Below are positions 43,015 through 53,406 of a stretch of DNA of 64,000 nt, piece by piece; within the stretch, counting starts at the first letter, position 1; each line of letters opens with the position of its first letter. The stretch covers positions 62,001-126,000 of the forward strand of contig NZ_LKHP01000005.1 of assembly GCF_001440545.1 (NCBI RefSeq), given 5' to 3'. Below the pieces are notes generated by a model. The model saw only the letters and a program-made list of their open reading frames with translations. It had not been told where the DNA came from and did no database searches. Both the position numbers and the translations under genes were made by a program. Source of the stretch: Caloramator mitchellensis (GTDB lineage Bacteria; Bacillota; Clostridia; Clostridiales; Caloramatoraceae).

Positions 43015-44820
43015 CTAAAGTATCCTTCTAAATTTTCTTTCAAGTTCGTTATAGCTCATCTTTATTATCGCTGGCCTACCATGGGGGCAGGCAAATGGAT
43101 TTGAACACCTTCTTAGATCCTCTATAAGTTTATTCATTTCGGCAATCGTTAACCTATCTCCTGCTTTAATCGCACTCTTACATGCCATTGTATAAATTAT
43201 TTTGTTTATCGACTTATAAAAATTACCTGAAACTTCTTGAATTTCAGTTATGATATCAAATATAAGTTCTTTATAGTTAGGGTTTCCTAATATAACAGGA
43301 ACAGCTCTTATTGAAACTGTATTACCACCAAAATCCTCGATACCAAATCCTATTTTAGCAAAATTATCTAAATTTTCAACTACAATATTCTTCTCAGTGC
43401 TACTCAACTCCACTATTATAGGAGTCAATAAAGTTTGACTTTGTATTTTTGCATCACTAAACTCTGACAAATATTTTTCATATAAAACCCTCTCGTGTGC
43501 TGCATGTTGGTCTATTATAAACATATCTTCTTCACCTTCTGCGATTATATACATAAAATGTATTTGACCAACAACTGCTAACCTTGGTAGTTTATTTTCA
43601 ACATTAGAACCAGTTATTATTATTTCCTCTTTTTCCTTCTTTAAATCATCCAAAGAGGATTCTTCATTAAAAGAAAAATCACTATTTATATATTTATATT
43701 CTTTTGAACTATCATCTGGTATATTATAATCCCTTTTTTCATTAATAGCAAAATCTATTCTCTCCTGATTAGCAGTCAAAGGTGATTTGCTTACAACATT
43801 AGGTTCAAAAATTATATTCGGAATTGTCTTAGTTGTTGAAAATGCTTTTTTTATGCTATCAAAAACAATTTTATACATTTCCTGTTCATTTTGAAACTTA
43901 ATTTCTGCCTTTGTAGGGTGAACATTAACATCAATTATTGATGGTTCGACATTTATGTGCAACACATACATTGGGAATTTATCGCCCGTAGTAAAAGTCC
44001 TAAATGCGTTTTCAATTGCTGCATTTATAGTTTTATTCTTCACATACCTATTGTTTACAAAAAGCGATTGATAATTTCTGCTATTTTTTGCAAGGGCATT
44101 ATTTCCAATATAGCCATTGATGCTAACTGAACCATCATCATAATTCACTTCTAATAAGTTGTCATTTACCTGTTTACCATAAATTGATAACATGGTGTTT
44201 TTTAAATTATCATCTCCCTTGGTTGCGAAAATCAGTTTATCACCGTTCTTGTATTTAAAAGAAATGGATGAATTCGAAAAAGCAAGATTTTGAATAATCT
44301 CGGTAATAATTGTTCCTTCTCTTCCTGGAGATTTCAAAAATTTCAATCTTGCTGGAGTGTTATAAAACAAATCCCTTACTATAATTGTCGTTCCTAATGG
44401 AGCACCGCATTCTTTTTTTTCAATTATTTCCCCGCCTTCAACTCTAATAAAAACACCTAAATCATTTTCTTTAGTCCTTGTAATAAGCTCAACTTTTGAT
44501 ACAGCACAAATGCTTGCTAACGCTTCACCTCTAAAACCTAAAGTTCTAATATTAAATAAATCTTCATCACTACTAATTTTACTTGTTGCGTGCCTTAAGA
44601 AAGCTATTTCAACATCGTCATAGTCTATACCACTTCCATCATCGGTTATCTTAATATAAGAAATTCCACCATCTTGTATTTCAACATAAATATTTTTAGA
44701 ACCAGCATCAATTGAATTTTCAATAAGTTCCTTAACAACAGAAGCAGGTCTTTCAACAACTTCTCCGGCAGCAATCTTACTTATAGTATCGTCATCTAAT
44801 ATTCTTATCCTTCCCATCAT
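43015..44820 (-). CDS. mutL: DNA mismatch repair protein MutL
   Basis: 601 residues. The GHKL ATPase domain shows ELIENSIDAGS near 31, DDGSGI near 58 and GFRGEALASI near 93. The C-terminal domain has the metal-endonuclease motif DQHAAHERVLYE near 424, with ACKSAIKAG and CPHGRPAIIKM, so this is the nicking MutL of bacteria lacking MutH. Start is ATGATG one base after the mutS stop. AAGGTGAT better fits the second ATG (44817), a three-base uncertainty. Confidence 0.97.
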   Translation of the reverse strand: MMGRIRILDDDTISKIAAGEVVERPASVVKELIENSIDAGSKNIYVEIQDGGISYIKITDDGSGIDYDDVEIAFLRHATSKISSDEDLFNIRTLGFRGEALASICAVSKVELITRTKENDLGVFIRVEGGEIIEKKECGAPLGTTIIVRDLFYNTPARLKFLKSPGREGTIITEIIQNLAFSNSSISFKYKNGDKLIFATKGDDNLKNTMLSIYGKQVNDNLLEVNYDDGSVSINGYIGNNALAKNSRNYQSLFVNNRYVKNKTINAAIENAFRTFTTGDKFPMYVLHINVEPSIIDVNVHPTKAEIKFQNEQEMYKIVFDSIKKAFSTTKTIPNIIFEPNVVSKSPLTANQERIDFAINEKRDYNIPDDSSKEYKYINSDFSFNEESSLDDLKKEKEEIIITGSNVENKLPRLAVVGQIHFMYIIAEGEEDMFIIDQHAAHERVLYEKYLSEFSDAKIQSQTLLTPIIVELSSTEKNIVVENLDNFAKIGFGIEDFGGNTVSIRAVPVILGNPNYKELIFDIITEIQEVSGNFYKSINKIIYTMACKSAIKAGDRLTIAEMNKLIEDLRRCSNPFACPHGRPAIIKMSYNELERKFRRIL

Positions 44821-44821
44821 A

Positions 44822-47407
44822 TCACCTTAAACCTTTTGCTTTATTCACCAAACTATACAATTTATTTATAGCCTCAATTGGCGTAATATTTAAAACATCT
44901 ATAGATTTAATTTCTTCAATTAATTCATTTTCTTTATAATTAAACAGATTAATTTCATTAGACAATGTTGCGGCAGCCTCTTTAACAACAGCGGGCTTAG
45001 TTTTTGTTTTTAATTTTTTGCTTATATCGCTCTCCTCAAGTTTTTCAAGTATCTCTTTAGCTTTATCGATTACCTCAGAAGGCAAACCGGCAAGTTTTGC
45101 AACCTGAATACCATAACTTTGGTCGGCTCCCCCTCGAATAATTTTTCTAAGAAATATTATATCTTCCCCATGTTCCTTAACAGATATACAATAATTTTTA
45201 ACTCCATCTATTTTACCTTCAAGCTCTGTAAGCTCGTGATAATGAGTTGCAAACAGAGTCTTCGCCCCAATTCTTTGACTTATAAACTCAATAACAGCCC
45301 ATGCAATACTTAAACCATCAAATGTGCTTGTTCCCCTTCCCACCTCATCCAAAATGAGCAGGCTATTTTTAGTAGCATTGTTTAATATATTTGAAACCTC
45401 CGACATTTCAACCATAAATGTGCTTTGTCCTAATGACAAATCATCTGAAGCACCAATCCTTGTAAATATTCTATCAACTATTGATATTTTAGCACTTGCA
45501 GCAGGCACAAAGCAGCCTATTTGCGCCATTAAAGTGATTAGAGCAACTTGCCTTAAATAAGTAGATTTACCTGCCATATTAGGTCCTGTTATAATAATTA
45601 CCATATCTTCCTTATTATCAAGCATTGTATCGTTTGGAACAAAAACACCACTAATCATCTTTTCAACAACAGGGTGTCTTCCTTCCTTTATTTCAATGAC
45701 ACCATCATCAGTAATTTTAGGTTTTGTATAATTATTCTCAAATGAAACCTTTGCAAAGGATAGCAAGCTATCTATTATAGCAAGATAATGAGCAACTTTT
45801 TTAATCCTTGAAACTTCACCATAAATTTTATTTCTTATATGCACAAATATATCATATTCTAAATCAACAACTTTGCTTTCAGCACCTGAAACAATCTCCT
45901 CCATCTCCTTAAGTTCCGGAGTTATAAATCTTTCTGCATTAGCAAGGGTTTGTTTTCTTATATATCTATCCTGAGGAATGCTTGATAGGTTAGATTTAGT
46001 AACCTCTAAATAATAACCGAACACTTTGTTATAACCAATTTTTAATGATTTTATGCCAGTCAAATCTCTTTCCTTCTGCTCCAATTCAGCTATCCAATTC
46101 TTGCCATTCGTCATTGCATCTCTCAATTTATCAATTTCTTGATTAAAACCAGTTTTTATTATTCCCCCTTCTTTAATTGTTATGGGAGGATTCTCATCAA
46201 TAGACTCATCAATTAATTGAAATATATCCCCAAGTTCATCAAAATCCCTATAAATTTCACTTAAAAGGATGCTTTTACAATTTGAAATAGCTGCTCTTAT
46301 ATCTGGCAAAAATCTAATTGACTGCTTTAATGATATCAAATCCCTGGCATTAGCAGTCTCACAGCTAATTTTTCCCATGATTCGCTCAATATCATAGATA
46401 CCTCTTAAAAATTCCCTTAAATCAGAAGAAATATAAATATTATCGATTAATTCCTCAACGGCTTCTAATCTTTTTTCTATTTCATCCTTAATTAACAATG
46501 GTTCTTCAATCCATTTTCTAATCAACCTTCCACCCATAGCAGTTTGAGTTTTATCTAATACGTCAATAAGTGTCCCCTTTTTACTTCTTGACCTCATTGT
46601 CTCAGTAAGTTCAAGATTTCTTCGTGTAAATGAATCAATGAGCATAAAATCTTCAGTTTTATATCTAGTAATACTAGATATATGATCAAGGCTGCTTTTT
46701 TGAGTCTCGTTTAAATATTTTAATAGGTTTACAGCCGAAACCTTTTCATATTCGTTTAAATGGCTATAATCTTTGTTTGAAAGACTTTCACTGCTTTTAT
46801 CTTCAACATAATTGATTAGTAGATTAAATCTTGATTTAATGTTTAACACTAACGTTTCAAATCTTTCAGTAAAACTATTTTTTATTATTAACATTTCTGA
46901 TGGTTTGAATTTTGATAACTCATTCATCAACTTGTTATTTTCTTCTATAAAACTTGTAACATAGAAATCACCAGTTGAAACATCAGCAATTGAAATAGCA
47001 ACTTTATCTATATTAAAATAAACACTTGCAATGAAATTATTAACTTTTTCGTCAAGCATATTTGAGTCGATTATAGTTCCAGGGGTTATTATCCTTGTTA
47101 TATCCCTTTTCACAATGCCCTTTGCAAATTTAGGGTCCTCTAACTGCTCACAAATGGCTACTTTATATCCCTTTTCTATTAATCTTGCGATATATGTATC
47201 GGCTGAATGAAACGGCACTCCGCACATTGGAGCCCTCTTTTCAAGTCCGCAGTCCCTTCCAGTTAGTGCTATTTCTAACTCTCGCGAGGCAATTTCAGCA
47301 TCTTCAAAAAACATTTCATAAAAATCCCCAAGCCTGAAGAACAATATACAATCTTTATATTTATCTTTTATTTCAAGATACTGCTGCATCATAGGTGTAA
47401 GTCCCAA
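44822..47407 (-). CDS. mutS: DNA mismatch repair protein MutS
   Basis: Mismatch-recognition ATPase, 861 residues from the chosen TTG start. The mismatch-binding GDFYEMFFEDA, the lever domains and the ATPase with Walker A GPNMAGKSTYLRQ near 615, LDEVGRGTSTFDG near 690 and ATHYHELTELE are intact. TTG 47407 is preceded by GGGGAGG at 8 nt and gives M-GLTPMMQQYLEIK, the family start. The upstream extension to 47491 runs through a terminator hairpin and is not coding. It forms a unit with mutL, miaA and hfq. Confidence 0.96.
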   Translation of the reverse strand: MGLTPMMQQYLEIKDKYKDCILFFRLGDFYEMFFEDAEIASRELEIALTGRDCGLEKRAPMCGVPFHSADTYIARLIEKGYKVAICEQLEDPKFAKGIVKRDITRIITPGTIIDSNMLDEKVNNFIASVYFNIDKVAISIADVSTGDFYVTSFIEENNKLMNELSKFKPSEMLIIKNSFTERFETLVLNIKSRFNLLINYVEDKSSESLSNKDYSHLNEYEKVSAVNLLKYLNETQKSSLDHISSITRYKTEDFMLIDSFTRRNLELTETMRSRSKKGTLIDVLDKTQTAMGGRLIRKWIEEPLLIKDEIEKRLEAVEELIDNIYISSDLREFLRGIYDIERIMGKISCETANARDLISLKQSIRFLPDIRAAISNCKSILLSEIYRDFDELGDIFQLIDESIDENPPITIKEGGIIKTGFNQEIDKLRDAMTNGKNWIAELEQKERDLTGIKSLKIGYNKVFGYYLEVTKSNLSSIPQDRYIRKQTLANAERFITPELKEMEEIVSGAESKVVDLEYDIFVHIRNKIYGEVSRIKKVAHYLAIIDSLLSFAKVSFENNYTKPKITDDGVIEIKEGRHPVVEKMISGVFVPNDTMLDNKEDMVIIITGPNMAGKSTYLRQVALITLMAQIGCFVPAASAKISIVDRIFTRIGASDDLSLGQSTFMVEMSEVSNILNNATKNSLLILDEVGRGTSTFDGLSIAWAVIEFISQRIGAKTLFATHYHELTELEGKIDGVKNYCISVKEHGEDIIFLRKIIRGGADQSYGIQVAKLAGLPSEVIDKAKEILEKLEESDISKKLKTKTKPAVVKEAAATLSNEINLFNYKENELIEEIKSIDVLNITPIEAINKLYSLVNKAKGLR

Positions 47408-47454
47408 TTTATATTCCTCCCCAAGATATAGATGTATAATTATTATATTACAAA

Positions 47455-47495
47455 AATAATGCCGCTTAAAGATAAACTTTAATAGCGGCATTATT
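47455..47495 (-). terminator. Terminator between miaB and mutS
   Basis: On the minus strand AATAATGCCGCT and AGCGGCATTATT form a 12-bp stem with a 17-nt loop, followed by TTTTG. It lies directly after the miaB stop, so mutS may rely on read-through or a weak promoter of its own. Confidence 0.8.
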
Positions 47496-47496
47496 T

Positions 47497-48840
47497 TTAT
47501 CTAATCACTTCAACAAACTCTCCAATTAATATAAACATTTGTGCCTGAGTGACCTTAACATTGACTAACTTTCCCTTTAGTGATTTATCTCCACCAGTGA
47601 AATGAACGAGTTTTCCTGTTCTAGTTCGTCCGGTTAGCTTATTCTCATCAGTTTTGCTAGGGCCTTCCACTAAAACTTCAACTATCTTGTCTTGATATCT
47701 TTTTCCCCTCAATTCTCCAACTTGATTTACAACTTCTACAAGTCTGTTAAATCTATTATGCTTAACATCCTCTGGAACCTGTTCCTGAAATTTCTCAGCA
47801 GGGGTTCCTGACCTTATAGAATATATGAAGGTAAAAGCTGAATCATATTCCACTTTTTTTACTACATCAATAGTTTCTTCAAAATCCTCTTCGGTTTCTC
47901 CAGGGAAACCAACTATTATGTCAGTAGTAATTGATACATCTTCAAATTTTGATTTAATCTTATTTACAAGTTCAAGGTATTGCTCTTTGGAATATTTTCT
48001 ATTCATTTTTTCTAAAATTCTTGTGCTGCCGGATTGAACAGGTAAATGAATCTGTTCACATACCTTATCGCATTCTTTAATTGCATCAATAACATCATCA
48101 GTTAAATCCTTAGGATGCGAAGTCATAAAGCGAATTCTTTCAATACCTTCAACTTCATTTACCAATCTTAAAAGTTTTGCAAAACTCATGTTTTCAAGGT
48201 CTTTTCCATACGAATTAACATTCTGACCTAAAAGTGTAATTTCTTTATAACCTTCCTTAGCTAAATTTCTAATCTCTTCGATTATTGCCTCTGGTTTTCT
48301 ACTTCTTTCCCTGCCTCTTGTATACGGAACTATACAGTATGTGCAGAAGTTATTGCACCCGTGCATTATTGTAACGAATGCCTTTATATCGCTTTCTCTA
48401 TGGACAGGAAGTCCTTCAACAATTTCTCCCTCTTTGTCCCAAATTTCAAGTATAGTATCGTTGCTCTGTATTGCATTATTCAATAGTTCTGGGAATCTAT
48501 GAATATTAAAAGTTCCAAAGATAATGTCCACATAGGGGAACTTCTTTTTAACCAATTCGCCTACTCCTTTTTGTTGCATCATGCAACCGCCTATAGCCAA
48601 TATTAAATCAGGTTTTTTGGATTTAAGTGCCTTTAATTGTCCTAAGTTTCCATAAGTTTTAGTCTCGGGGTTTTCTCTTACCGCACATGTATTCATAACA
48701 ATAACATCTGCTTTTTCCTTATCTTCAGTTTTAACATACCCCATTTTCTCAAGCATTCCGGCAATTTTCTCGGAATCCTCCTCGTTCATCTGACATCCCA
48801 TTGTAATAATATGATAATAACGTGCTTTATTTAAATTCAT
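47497..48840 (-). CDS. miaB: tRNA (N6-isopentenyladenosine-37-C2)-methylthiotransferase
   Basis: Radical-SAM enzyme that makes ms2i6A37 in tRNA after MiaA. Cys ligands of the auxiliary cluster are in [12 protein letters not shown] near 14, [10 protein letters not shown] near 50 and GGCMMQQ near 85. The radical-SAM motif [20 protein letters not shown] lies near 161 and a TRAM domain ends the protein. 447 residues. GGGAGG precedes the ATG and a clear promoter lies upstream. Distinct from RimO at 22863 by its MNxxD-type N-terminus. Confidence 0.96.
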   Translation of the reverse strand: MNLNKARYYHIITMGCQMNEEDSEKIAGMLEKMGYVKTEDKEKADVIVMNTCAVRENPETKTYGNLGQLKALKSKKPDLILAIGGCMMQQKGVGELVKKKFPYVDIIFGTFNIHRFPELLNNAIQSNDTILEIWDKEGEIVEGLPVHRESDIKAFVTIMHGCNNFCTYCIVPYTRGRERSRKPEAIIEEIRNLAKEGYKEITLLGQNVNSYGKDLENMSFAKLLRLVNEVEGIERIRFMTSHPKDLTDDVIDAIKECDKVCEQIHLPVQSGSTRILEKMNRKYSKEQYLELVNKIKSKFEDVSITTDIIVGFPGETEEDFEETIDVVKKVEYDSAFTFIYSIRSGTPAEKFQEQVPEDVKHNRFNRLVEVVNQVGELRGKRYQDKIVEVLVEGPSKTDENKLTGRTRTGKLVHFTGGDKSLKGKLVNVKVTQAQMFILIGEFVEVIR

Positions 48841-48873
48841 TTAAATTCCTCCCGAATAAAATTATACGAAGTT

Positions 48874-48902
48874 ATTATACTATTATAAATTGTATTAATC
48901 AA
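48874..48902 (-). promoter_or_regulatory. Promoter of miaB
   Basis: On the minus strand TTGATT (48902-48897), 17 nt, TATAAT (48879-48874), 33 nt upstream of the miaB start. Confidence 0.65.
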
Positions 48903-48928
48903 TAATTAGTTTTTGTTAACATAATAAT

Positions 48929-49600
48929 TTATATGTTATCTTTATCGTATATGGCTCTTGACTCCTTTACATATCGGTTCAATCTATTTAAATTTATCCT
49001 CCAAAGATATATGATGAACAAAATAAATATAACGAAATATCCATATATTCTTGAAAACAAAATAAAGTCATAAATTCCATGCAACAGAATCGGCATTAAA
49101 AGCGCATTAATCAAGAAAAACGGTCTTTTATCATCTGCAAACCTTGCAAGCGACAAATAATAACCCATAGTGATTGCAAATAACATGTGACCCGGAACAG
49201 CAAATAAGCCCCTCATTATGCCTGTCGCAATGAAATTTTTTTGATTCAATATATAAAGAATGTTTTCAGCCGAGGCAAAACCCAATGAAGTAAAAACACT
49301 ATAGACAATTCCATCTAATTTTTCATTGTATTCCACCAATTTAAATGTAATAGAATAAATAATAATAAATTTAAATAATTCTTCTGTTAGTCCCGCAACT
49401 ATAAAAGCAGTATAAAATGGCCCTTTTCCAAAATAACTCAAAAATCTTTCTACAAAATATACTGGAACAGTTGAAAGAAAACCGAATAAAAACAATGTAA
49501 GCAATATATTAGCAGGCTCCCTATCATATCTATCTTTTTGATAGATAAAAATCAATAAAGCTATCGAAGGTGCAAGTGCAATTGCAAATAATTTTAACAT
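48929..49600 (-). CDS. prsW: PrsW family glutamic intramembrane protease
   Basis: 223 residues, about seven membrane helices. The catalytic-type motifs are present: EELFKF near 91, FASAENILY near 119, HMLFAIT near 143 and HGIYDFIL near 178. In B. subtilis PrsW cuts the anti-sigma factor RsiW at site 1. No sigma/anti-sigma pair is near here, and clostridial PrsW homologues (CsfV-like) act on other targets, so the substrate is unknown. GAGGTG precedes the ATG. Confidence 0.9.
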   Translation of the reverse strand: MLKLFAIALAPSIALLIFIYQKDRYDREPANILLTLFLFGFLSTVPVYFVERFLSYFGKGPFYTAFIVAGLTEELFKFIIIYSITFKLVEYNEKLDGIVYSVFTSLGFASAENILYILNQKNFIATGIMRGLFAVPGHMLFAITMGYYLSLARFADDKRPFFLINALLMPILLHGIYDFILFSRIYGYFVIFILFIIYLWRINLNRLNRYVKESRAIYDKDNI

Positions 49601-49709
49601 AAAAACACCTCATTTCATTTTTTGATTAAAAAAATAATTCAGAATCTTTCAATATTTGTTGTTTATCTTATTATTATTTGTTATAATAAAAATGGCAGTT
49701 AAAGATACA

Positions 49710-49738
49710 TTAATATTTTACCCATAAAAAAGTATAAT
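49710..49738 (+). promoter_or_regulatory. Candidate promoter of the 49757 aminotransferase
   Basis: TATAAT (49733-49738) is good. The -35 TTAATA (49710-49715) at 17 nt is weak. Confidence 0.4.
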
Positions 49739-49756
49739 ATATTTGGGGGTGCCTTT

Positions 49757-50944
49757 ATGGAACTGAGGTTATCTGAAAGAATGAACTATCTAAAAGCATC
49801 AGAAATCAGAGAATTATTAAAATTAACTGAACAACCTGACATCATATCCTTTGCAGGAGGCTTGCCAGCTCCAGAACTTTTCCCAATTGAGCAATTGAAA
49901 CTAATCTCGCACAAAGTTCTCGATGTTGAAGGAAAAAATGCACTTCAATATGGACCAACTGAAGGTTACACTCCTTTAAGAAAAATTATAGCAGAACAAA
50001 GAATGAAAGCGGTAGGGGTAAATGTAAGTTTTGAAAACATTTTAATAACGAATGGTTCACAACAGGGGCTTGACTTTATAGGGAGAGTATTTTTAGATAA
50101 GGACGATGTTGTTATATGCGAAAGTCCAAGCTATCTCGGTGCTATAAATGCTTTTAGAGCATATATGCCAAAGTTTGTTGAGATTCCTATGGATGATGAC
50201 GGAATGATAGTAGAGGAACTTGAAAAAGCCATTGAAAAATATCCAAATGCTAAATTTATTTATACAATACCAGACTTTCAAAACCCAACAGGCAAAACTT
50301 TAAGCTATGAGAGAAGAGTAAAAATGCTACAACTTGCCGAAAAATATAATATTCCAATAGTTGAAGACAATCCTTATGGGGAACTTAGATTTGAAGGAGA
50401 ACATATTCCTACTATAAAAAGCATGGATAAGAATGGACTTGTAATTTATCTTGGAACATTCTCTAAAACATTCTGTCCTGGTTTAAGATTGGGTTGGATT
50501 TGTGCTGAAATTGAGATGTTAAATAAGTTTATTATCGTTAAGCAAGGAGCCGATTTGCAATCAAGCTCTATATCGCAAAGAGAAGCAGCCTTCTTTATGA
50601 CAACATATAGTCTTGAAGAACATATTGAAAAAATAAAAGCTATTTACAGAAAACGTAGAGATTTGATGATTGAAATGATAAAAAGTGAATTCCCTGAAGA
50701 AGTTAAATATACCTATCCTCATGGTGGATTGTTTACATGGGTTTCACTTAGAGAAGATATTGACACTGCAGAACTTCTAAAGACTGCTCTTTTGGAAAAA
50801 GTAGCTTTTGTTCCAGGCGGTTCCTTCTTCCCTAATGGAGGACATCCAAACCATTTTAGACTTAATTTTTCTAATATGACCGAAGAAAAAATTGTTGAAG
50901 GCATGAAACGTTTAGGAAAAGTTTTAAAAGAAGTTTATAGATAA
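49757..50944 (+). CDS. PLP-dependent aminotransferase, 2-aminoadipate/MocR-like class (no HTH)
   Basis: 395 residues. ISFAGGLPAPELFP near 29, LQYGPTEGYTPLR near 61, NGSQQGLDFIGRVF near 97, DFQNPTGKTLS near 174 and the PLP Lys in LGTFSKTFCPGLRLGWI near 235 place it with KAT/LysN-type enzymes acting on aromatic, branched or aminoadipate substrates. It is the stand-alone catalytic form, with no winged-helix domain as in MocR regulators. Physiological substrate cannot be decided from sequence. GGGGGTG precedes the ATG. Single-gene unit. Confidence 0.87.
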   Translation: MELRLSERMNYLKASEIRELLKLTEQPDIISFAGGLPAPELFPIEQLKLISHKVLDVEGKNALQYGPTEGYTPLRKIIAEQRMKAVGVNVSFENILITNGSQQGLDFIGRVFLDKDDVVICESPSYLGAINAFRAYMPKFVEIPMDDDGMIVEELEKAIEKYPNAKFIYTIPDFQNPTGKTLSYERRVKMLQLAEKYNIPIVEDNPYGELRFEGEHIPTIKSMDKNGLVIYLGTFSKTFCPGLRLGWICAEIEMLNKFIIVKQGADLQSSSISQREAAFFMTTYSLEEHIEKIKAIYRKRRDLMIEMIKSEFPEEVKYTYPHGGLFTWVSLREDIDTAELLKTALLEKVAFVPGGSFFPNGGHPNHFRLNFSNMTEEKIVEGMKRLGKVLKEVYR

Positions 50945-50974
50945 AAACTTTTCGGAAAGCATTTAAGTTGTAAA

Positions 50975-51019
50975 AGGCACCATGATGTGAGCCTAAAATT
51001 CATGCATGGTGCCTAATTT
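50975..51019 (+). terminator. Hairpin after the aminotransferase gene
   Basis: AGGCACCATG and CATGGTGCCT (ending 51014) form a 10-bp stem with a loop of about 20 nt, followed by AATTTCG. The T tract is weak. It also lies downstream of the convergent minus-strand gene. Confidence 0.6.
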
Positions 51020-51034
51020 CGTTTTAATAGATTG

Positions 51035-51880
51035 TTAAAAAATTTTAATTGTTGCAACATTGATCAGTTCCTCAAAACCTAAATCCTCATAAAGTTTAAT
51101 AGCTTTAAGATTATAATTATCAACCTTTAAATACAATGTTTCCACACCGTAATTCTTTGCATTTTTTAGTATTTCACTTAAAAAAAGCTTTGCATAGCCC
51201 TTCCCTCTAAATTCCTCTAATATACCAAAATTAATTAAAAAATATCCTTCATTATTAATTACAATTTGTCCATAACCTATATATTTATCCTGATATTTCA
51301 AAAAGAAACATAAATCTTTCAAAAATTCTTTCTTTTTTTCTTCCGCAATTACTTCGCTTACAGTAAGCACTTTTCGGTTAATTAAATTACCAAAAATTTT
51401 ATTTTGAAGTTCTACTCTCAAGCTTTCCTGCTCTGTTATTTTCATTCTTTCAACTGATAAATTTTCAATATTAGAATTTATAAAATTCAAATTACTTATA
51501 TTATTAACCATTATTTTATAATTCTTGATAATGGCAAGTTGATTTTCTATTCCCAAAGAATTTATTAAGTCAAATCCATAATAAACGAAAGGAAAATCAT
51601 ACCCTTTAAAGTTAGATACGAGAAGCTTATAAATATCATTAAAATCTATTTTTATATTCACTGTTGGGACAAAATATACTTCTCTTTTTATAAAATTACA
51701 TATAATCAATCCGACTACTCTTTCTCGCCTTTTTATTTTATAAATGTTTTTTGTAATAAAATATGAAAAAATATTGTCATTAAAATTACTATAATATTCA
51801 AAGCTCTTTCTGTTATGTTTTTTTAATAATTTTAATATCATATAATAATCCCTTATTCTAGCTACTTCAAGCGAAAGCAT
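51035..51880 (-). CDS. GNAT family N-acetyltransferase
   Basis: 281 residues. The C-terminal half is a GNAT domain with the acetyl-CoA loop in EEFRGKGYAKLFLSEIL near 220, followed by TLYLKVDNYNLKAIKLYEDLGFEE. The N-terminal half is divergent, perhaps a degenerate second GNAT fold. Substrate is unknown. ATG 51880 follows AAAGGAGCAGC. The in-frame codons upstream cover that site. Gap to the next minus-strand gene upstream is 27 nt, so it may be cotranscribed with the nuclease gene. Confidence 0.82.
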   Translation of the reverse strand: MLSLEVARIRDYYMILKLLKKHNRKSFEYYSNFNDNIFSYFITKNIYKIKRRERVVGLIICNFIKREVYFVPTVNIKIDFNDIYKLLVSNFKGYDFPFVYYGFDLINSLGIENQLAIIKNYKIMVNNISNLNFINSNIENLSVERMKITEQESLRVELQNKIFGNLINRKVLTVSEVIAEEKKKEFLKDLCFFLKYQDKYIGYGQIVINNEGYFLINFGILEEFRGKGYAKLFLSEILKNAKNYGVETLYLKVDNYNLKAIKLYEDLGFEELINVATIKIF

Positions 51881-51907
51881 AGCTGCTCCTTTCAAATTAT
51901 TAATGAA

Positions 51908-53302
51908 TTAAAGTATAATTTCTTCCATAAAATCAGGGATATAACAGCTTACATTCGAAATTGATTCAAATACTTTTTTTAAATTAAAACTTGCCTCCAC
52001 TTCTCCATGAGTTATAAAGACTCTTTTTCCTACTCCATTTTTAATATTTTTAAACCAATTTACTAATCCATTTAAATCAGCATGGCCTGAAAGTCCAGGC
52101 ATATTTATAACTTCTGCATTTACTGCAATTTCTTCTCCAAATATTTTTACTTTCTTGGCGCCATCTAAAATTCTTCTTCCCAATGTTCCTTCTGCTTGGT
52201 ATCCTACGAATAAGATTGTAGAATTTTTTTTCCAAAGGTTGTATTTTAAATGATGCTTAATTCTTCCAGCTTCACACATACCACTTGATGATATAATAAC
52301 AACCCCATTTTTTTTATTTAACTCCATCGACTCTTCCTTAGTCTTCACATAGTGCAAATTTTTAAAGTCTAGCACATCAATATCAAGAGCTAAATTCTTT
52401 AGTGCATCCTCATCATAACATTCTTTATGTCTTTCAAAAACTCCAGTTGCCTCTTCAGCAAGAGGTGAATCAAGATATATTTCAATTTCAGACATCCTTT
52501 TTATTTTTTCAATATCGACGTAATGATTTAAAATATATAGTAATTCCTGTGTTCTTCCGACAGCAAAGGAAGGAATAACTACATTGCCGCCCTTTGAAGT
52601 AGTCTTTTCAATTATATCATATAAATTTAATGCCTCATCTAACGATGGATGTAATCTATTGCCATAAGTAGATTCGATAATCAAGTAATCAGCATAATCA
52701 ACAAACTCATAGTCCTTAATTATTGGTATATTAGTATTGCCTAGGTCTCCGGAAAATACAATTTTCTTATTTTGACCATCGTCTAGAATATTAATTTCTA
52801 TTATTGACGAGCCTAAAAGATGTCCTGCATCTTTAAAATTCACGCTTATATTTTTATCAACCTGTATTGTATAATTATATGGAACTGAAGTTACAAAATC
52901 TTTTACCCTATCTCCATCCTGTGCAGTATATAGTGGCTCAATTGGAGGTAGTCCTTTGCGTTGCCTTTTTTTGTTCTCTGAAATAGCATCCATCTCTTGA
53001 ATATGTCCGCTATCCACAAGCATAATCTTTAGTAAATCTGCAGTAGCAGTTGTGCAAAAAATAGAGCCCTTAAATCCCTGTTTTACTAGCAATGGCAATC
53101 TTCCTGTATGGTCTATATGAGCATGAGTAATTAAAATAAAATCAATATCGGATGGATTAAAAACAAAATCATTAACATTCAACTTAGCGTCCTTTCCTTG
53201 AAACATACCGCAATCTACTAAAAATTTTCTCTTAGAAGTTTCAATGTAATAACATGACCCAGTAACAGCTCTTGTAGCGCCTAAAAATCTTATTTTAATC
53301 AT
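51908..53302 (-). CDS. Metallo-beta-lactamase/beta-CASP RNA nuclease
   Basis: 464 residues. Zinc motifs HAHIDHTGRLP near 60, the histidine in FKDAGHLLGSS near 148 and FSGDLGN near 168 are followed by a beta-CASP domain (VIPSFAVGRTQELLYIL near 242, GHADL near 394, FITHGE near 422). This is the YSH1/CPSF-73-like class of RNA processing nuclease, separate from RNase J, which is longer. Target RNAs are unknown. GGGGGAAATT precedes the ATG. Its start faces the tRNA promoter, with only 28 nt between. Confidence 0.88.
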   Translation of the reverse strand: MIKIRFLGATRAVTGSCYYIETSKRKFLVDCGMFQGKDAKLNVNDFVFNPSDIDFILITHAHIDHTGRLPLLVKQGFKGSIFCTTATADLLKIMLVDSGHIQEMDAISENKKRQRKGLPPIEPLYTAQDGDRVKDFVTSVPYNYTIQVDKNISVNFKDAGHLLGSSIIEINILDDGQNKKIVFSGDLGNTNIPIIKDYEFVDYADYLIIESTYGNRLHPSLDEALNLYDIIEKTTSKGGNVVIPSFAVGRTQELLYILNHYVDIEKIKRMSEIEIYLDSPLAEEATGVFERHKECYDEDALKNLALDIDVLDFKNLHYVKTKEESMELNKKNGVVIISSSGMCEAGRIKHHLKYNLWKKNSTILFVGYQAEGTLGRRILDGAKKVKIFGEEIAVNAEVINMPGLSGHADLNGLVNWFKNIKNGVGKRVFITHGEVEASFNLKKVFESISNVSCYIPDFMEEIIL

Positions 53303-53330
53303 AATTTCCCCCTAAAATTTTAAAAAAGTG

Positions 53331-53359
53331 TTGACATGTATTAAATATCATGATATATT
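53331..53359 (+). promoter_or_regulatory. Promoter of the tRNA cluster
   Basis: TTGACA (53331-53336) and TATATT (53354-53359) at 17 nt. The region is also a nested dyad: GACATGTA (53333-53340) with TACATGTC (53362-53369), centred on ATATCATGATAT. Confidence 0.8.
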
Positions 53360-53406
53360 ATTACATGTCGGGTTTGAGAATGCTTAATTAGATTTTAACC
53401 CATTAT

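Noticed and set aside
47408-47491. N-terminal extension of MutS by 28 residues
   Set aside because: It reads through the miaB terminator hairpin, has no family similarity, and a well-spaced Shine-Dalgarno sequence precedes TTG 47407.
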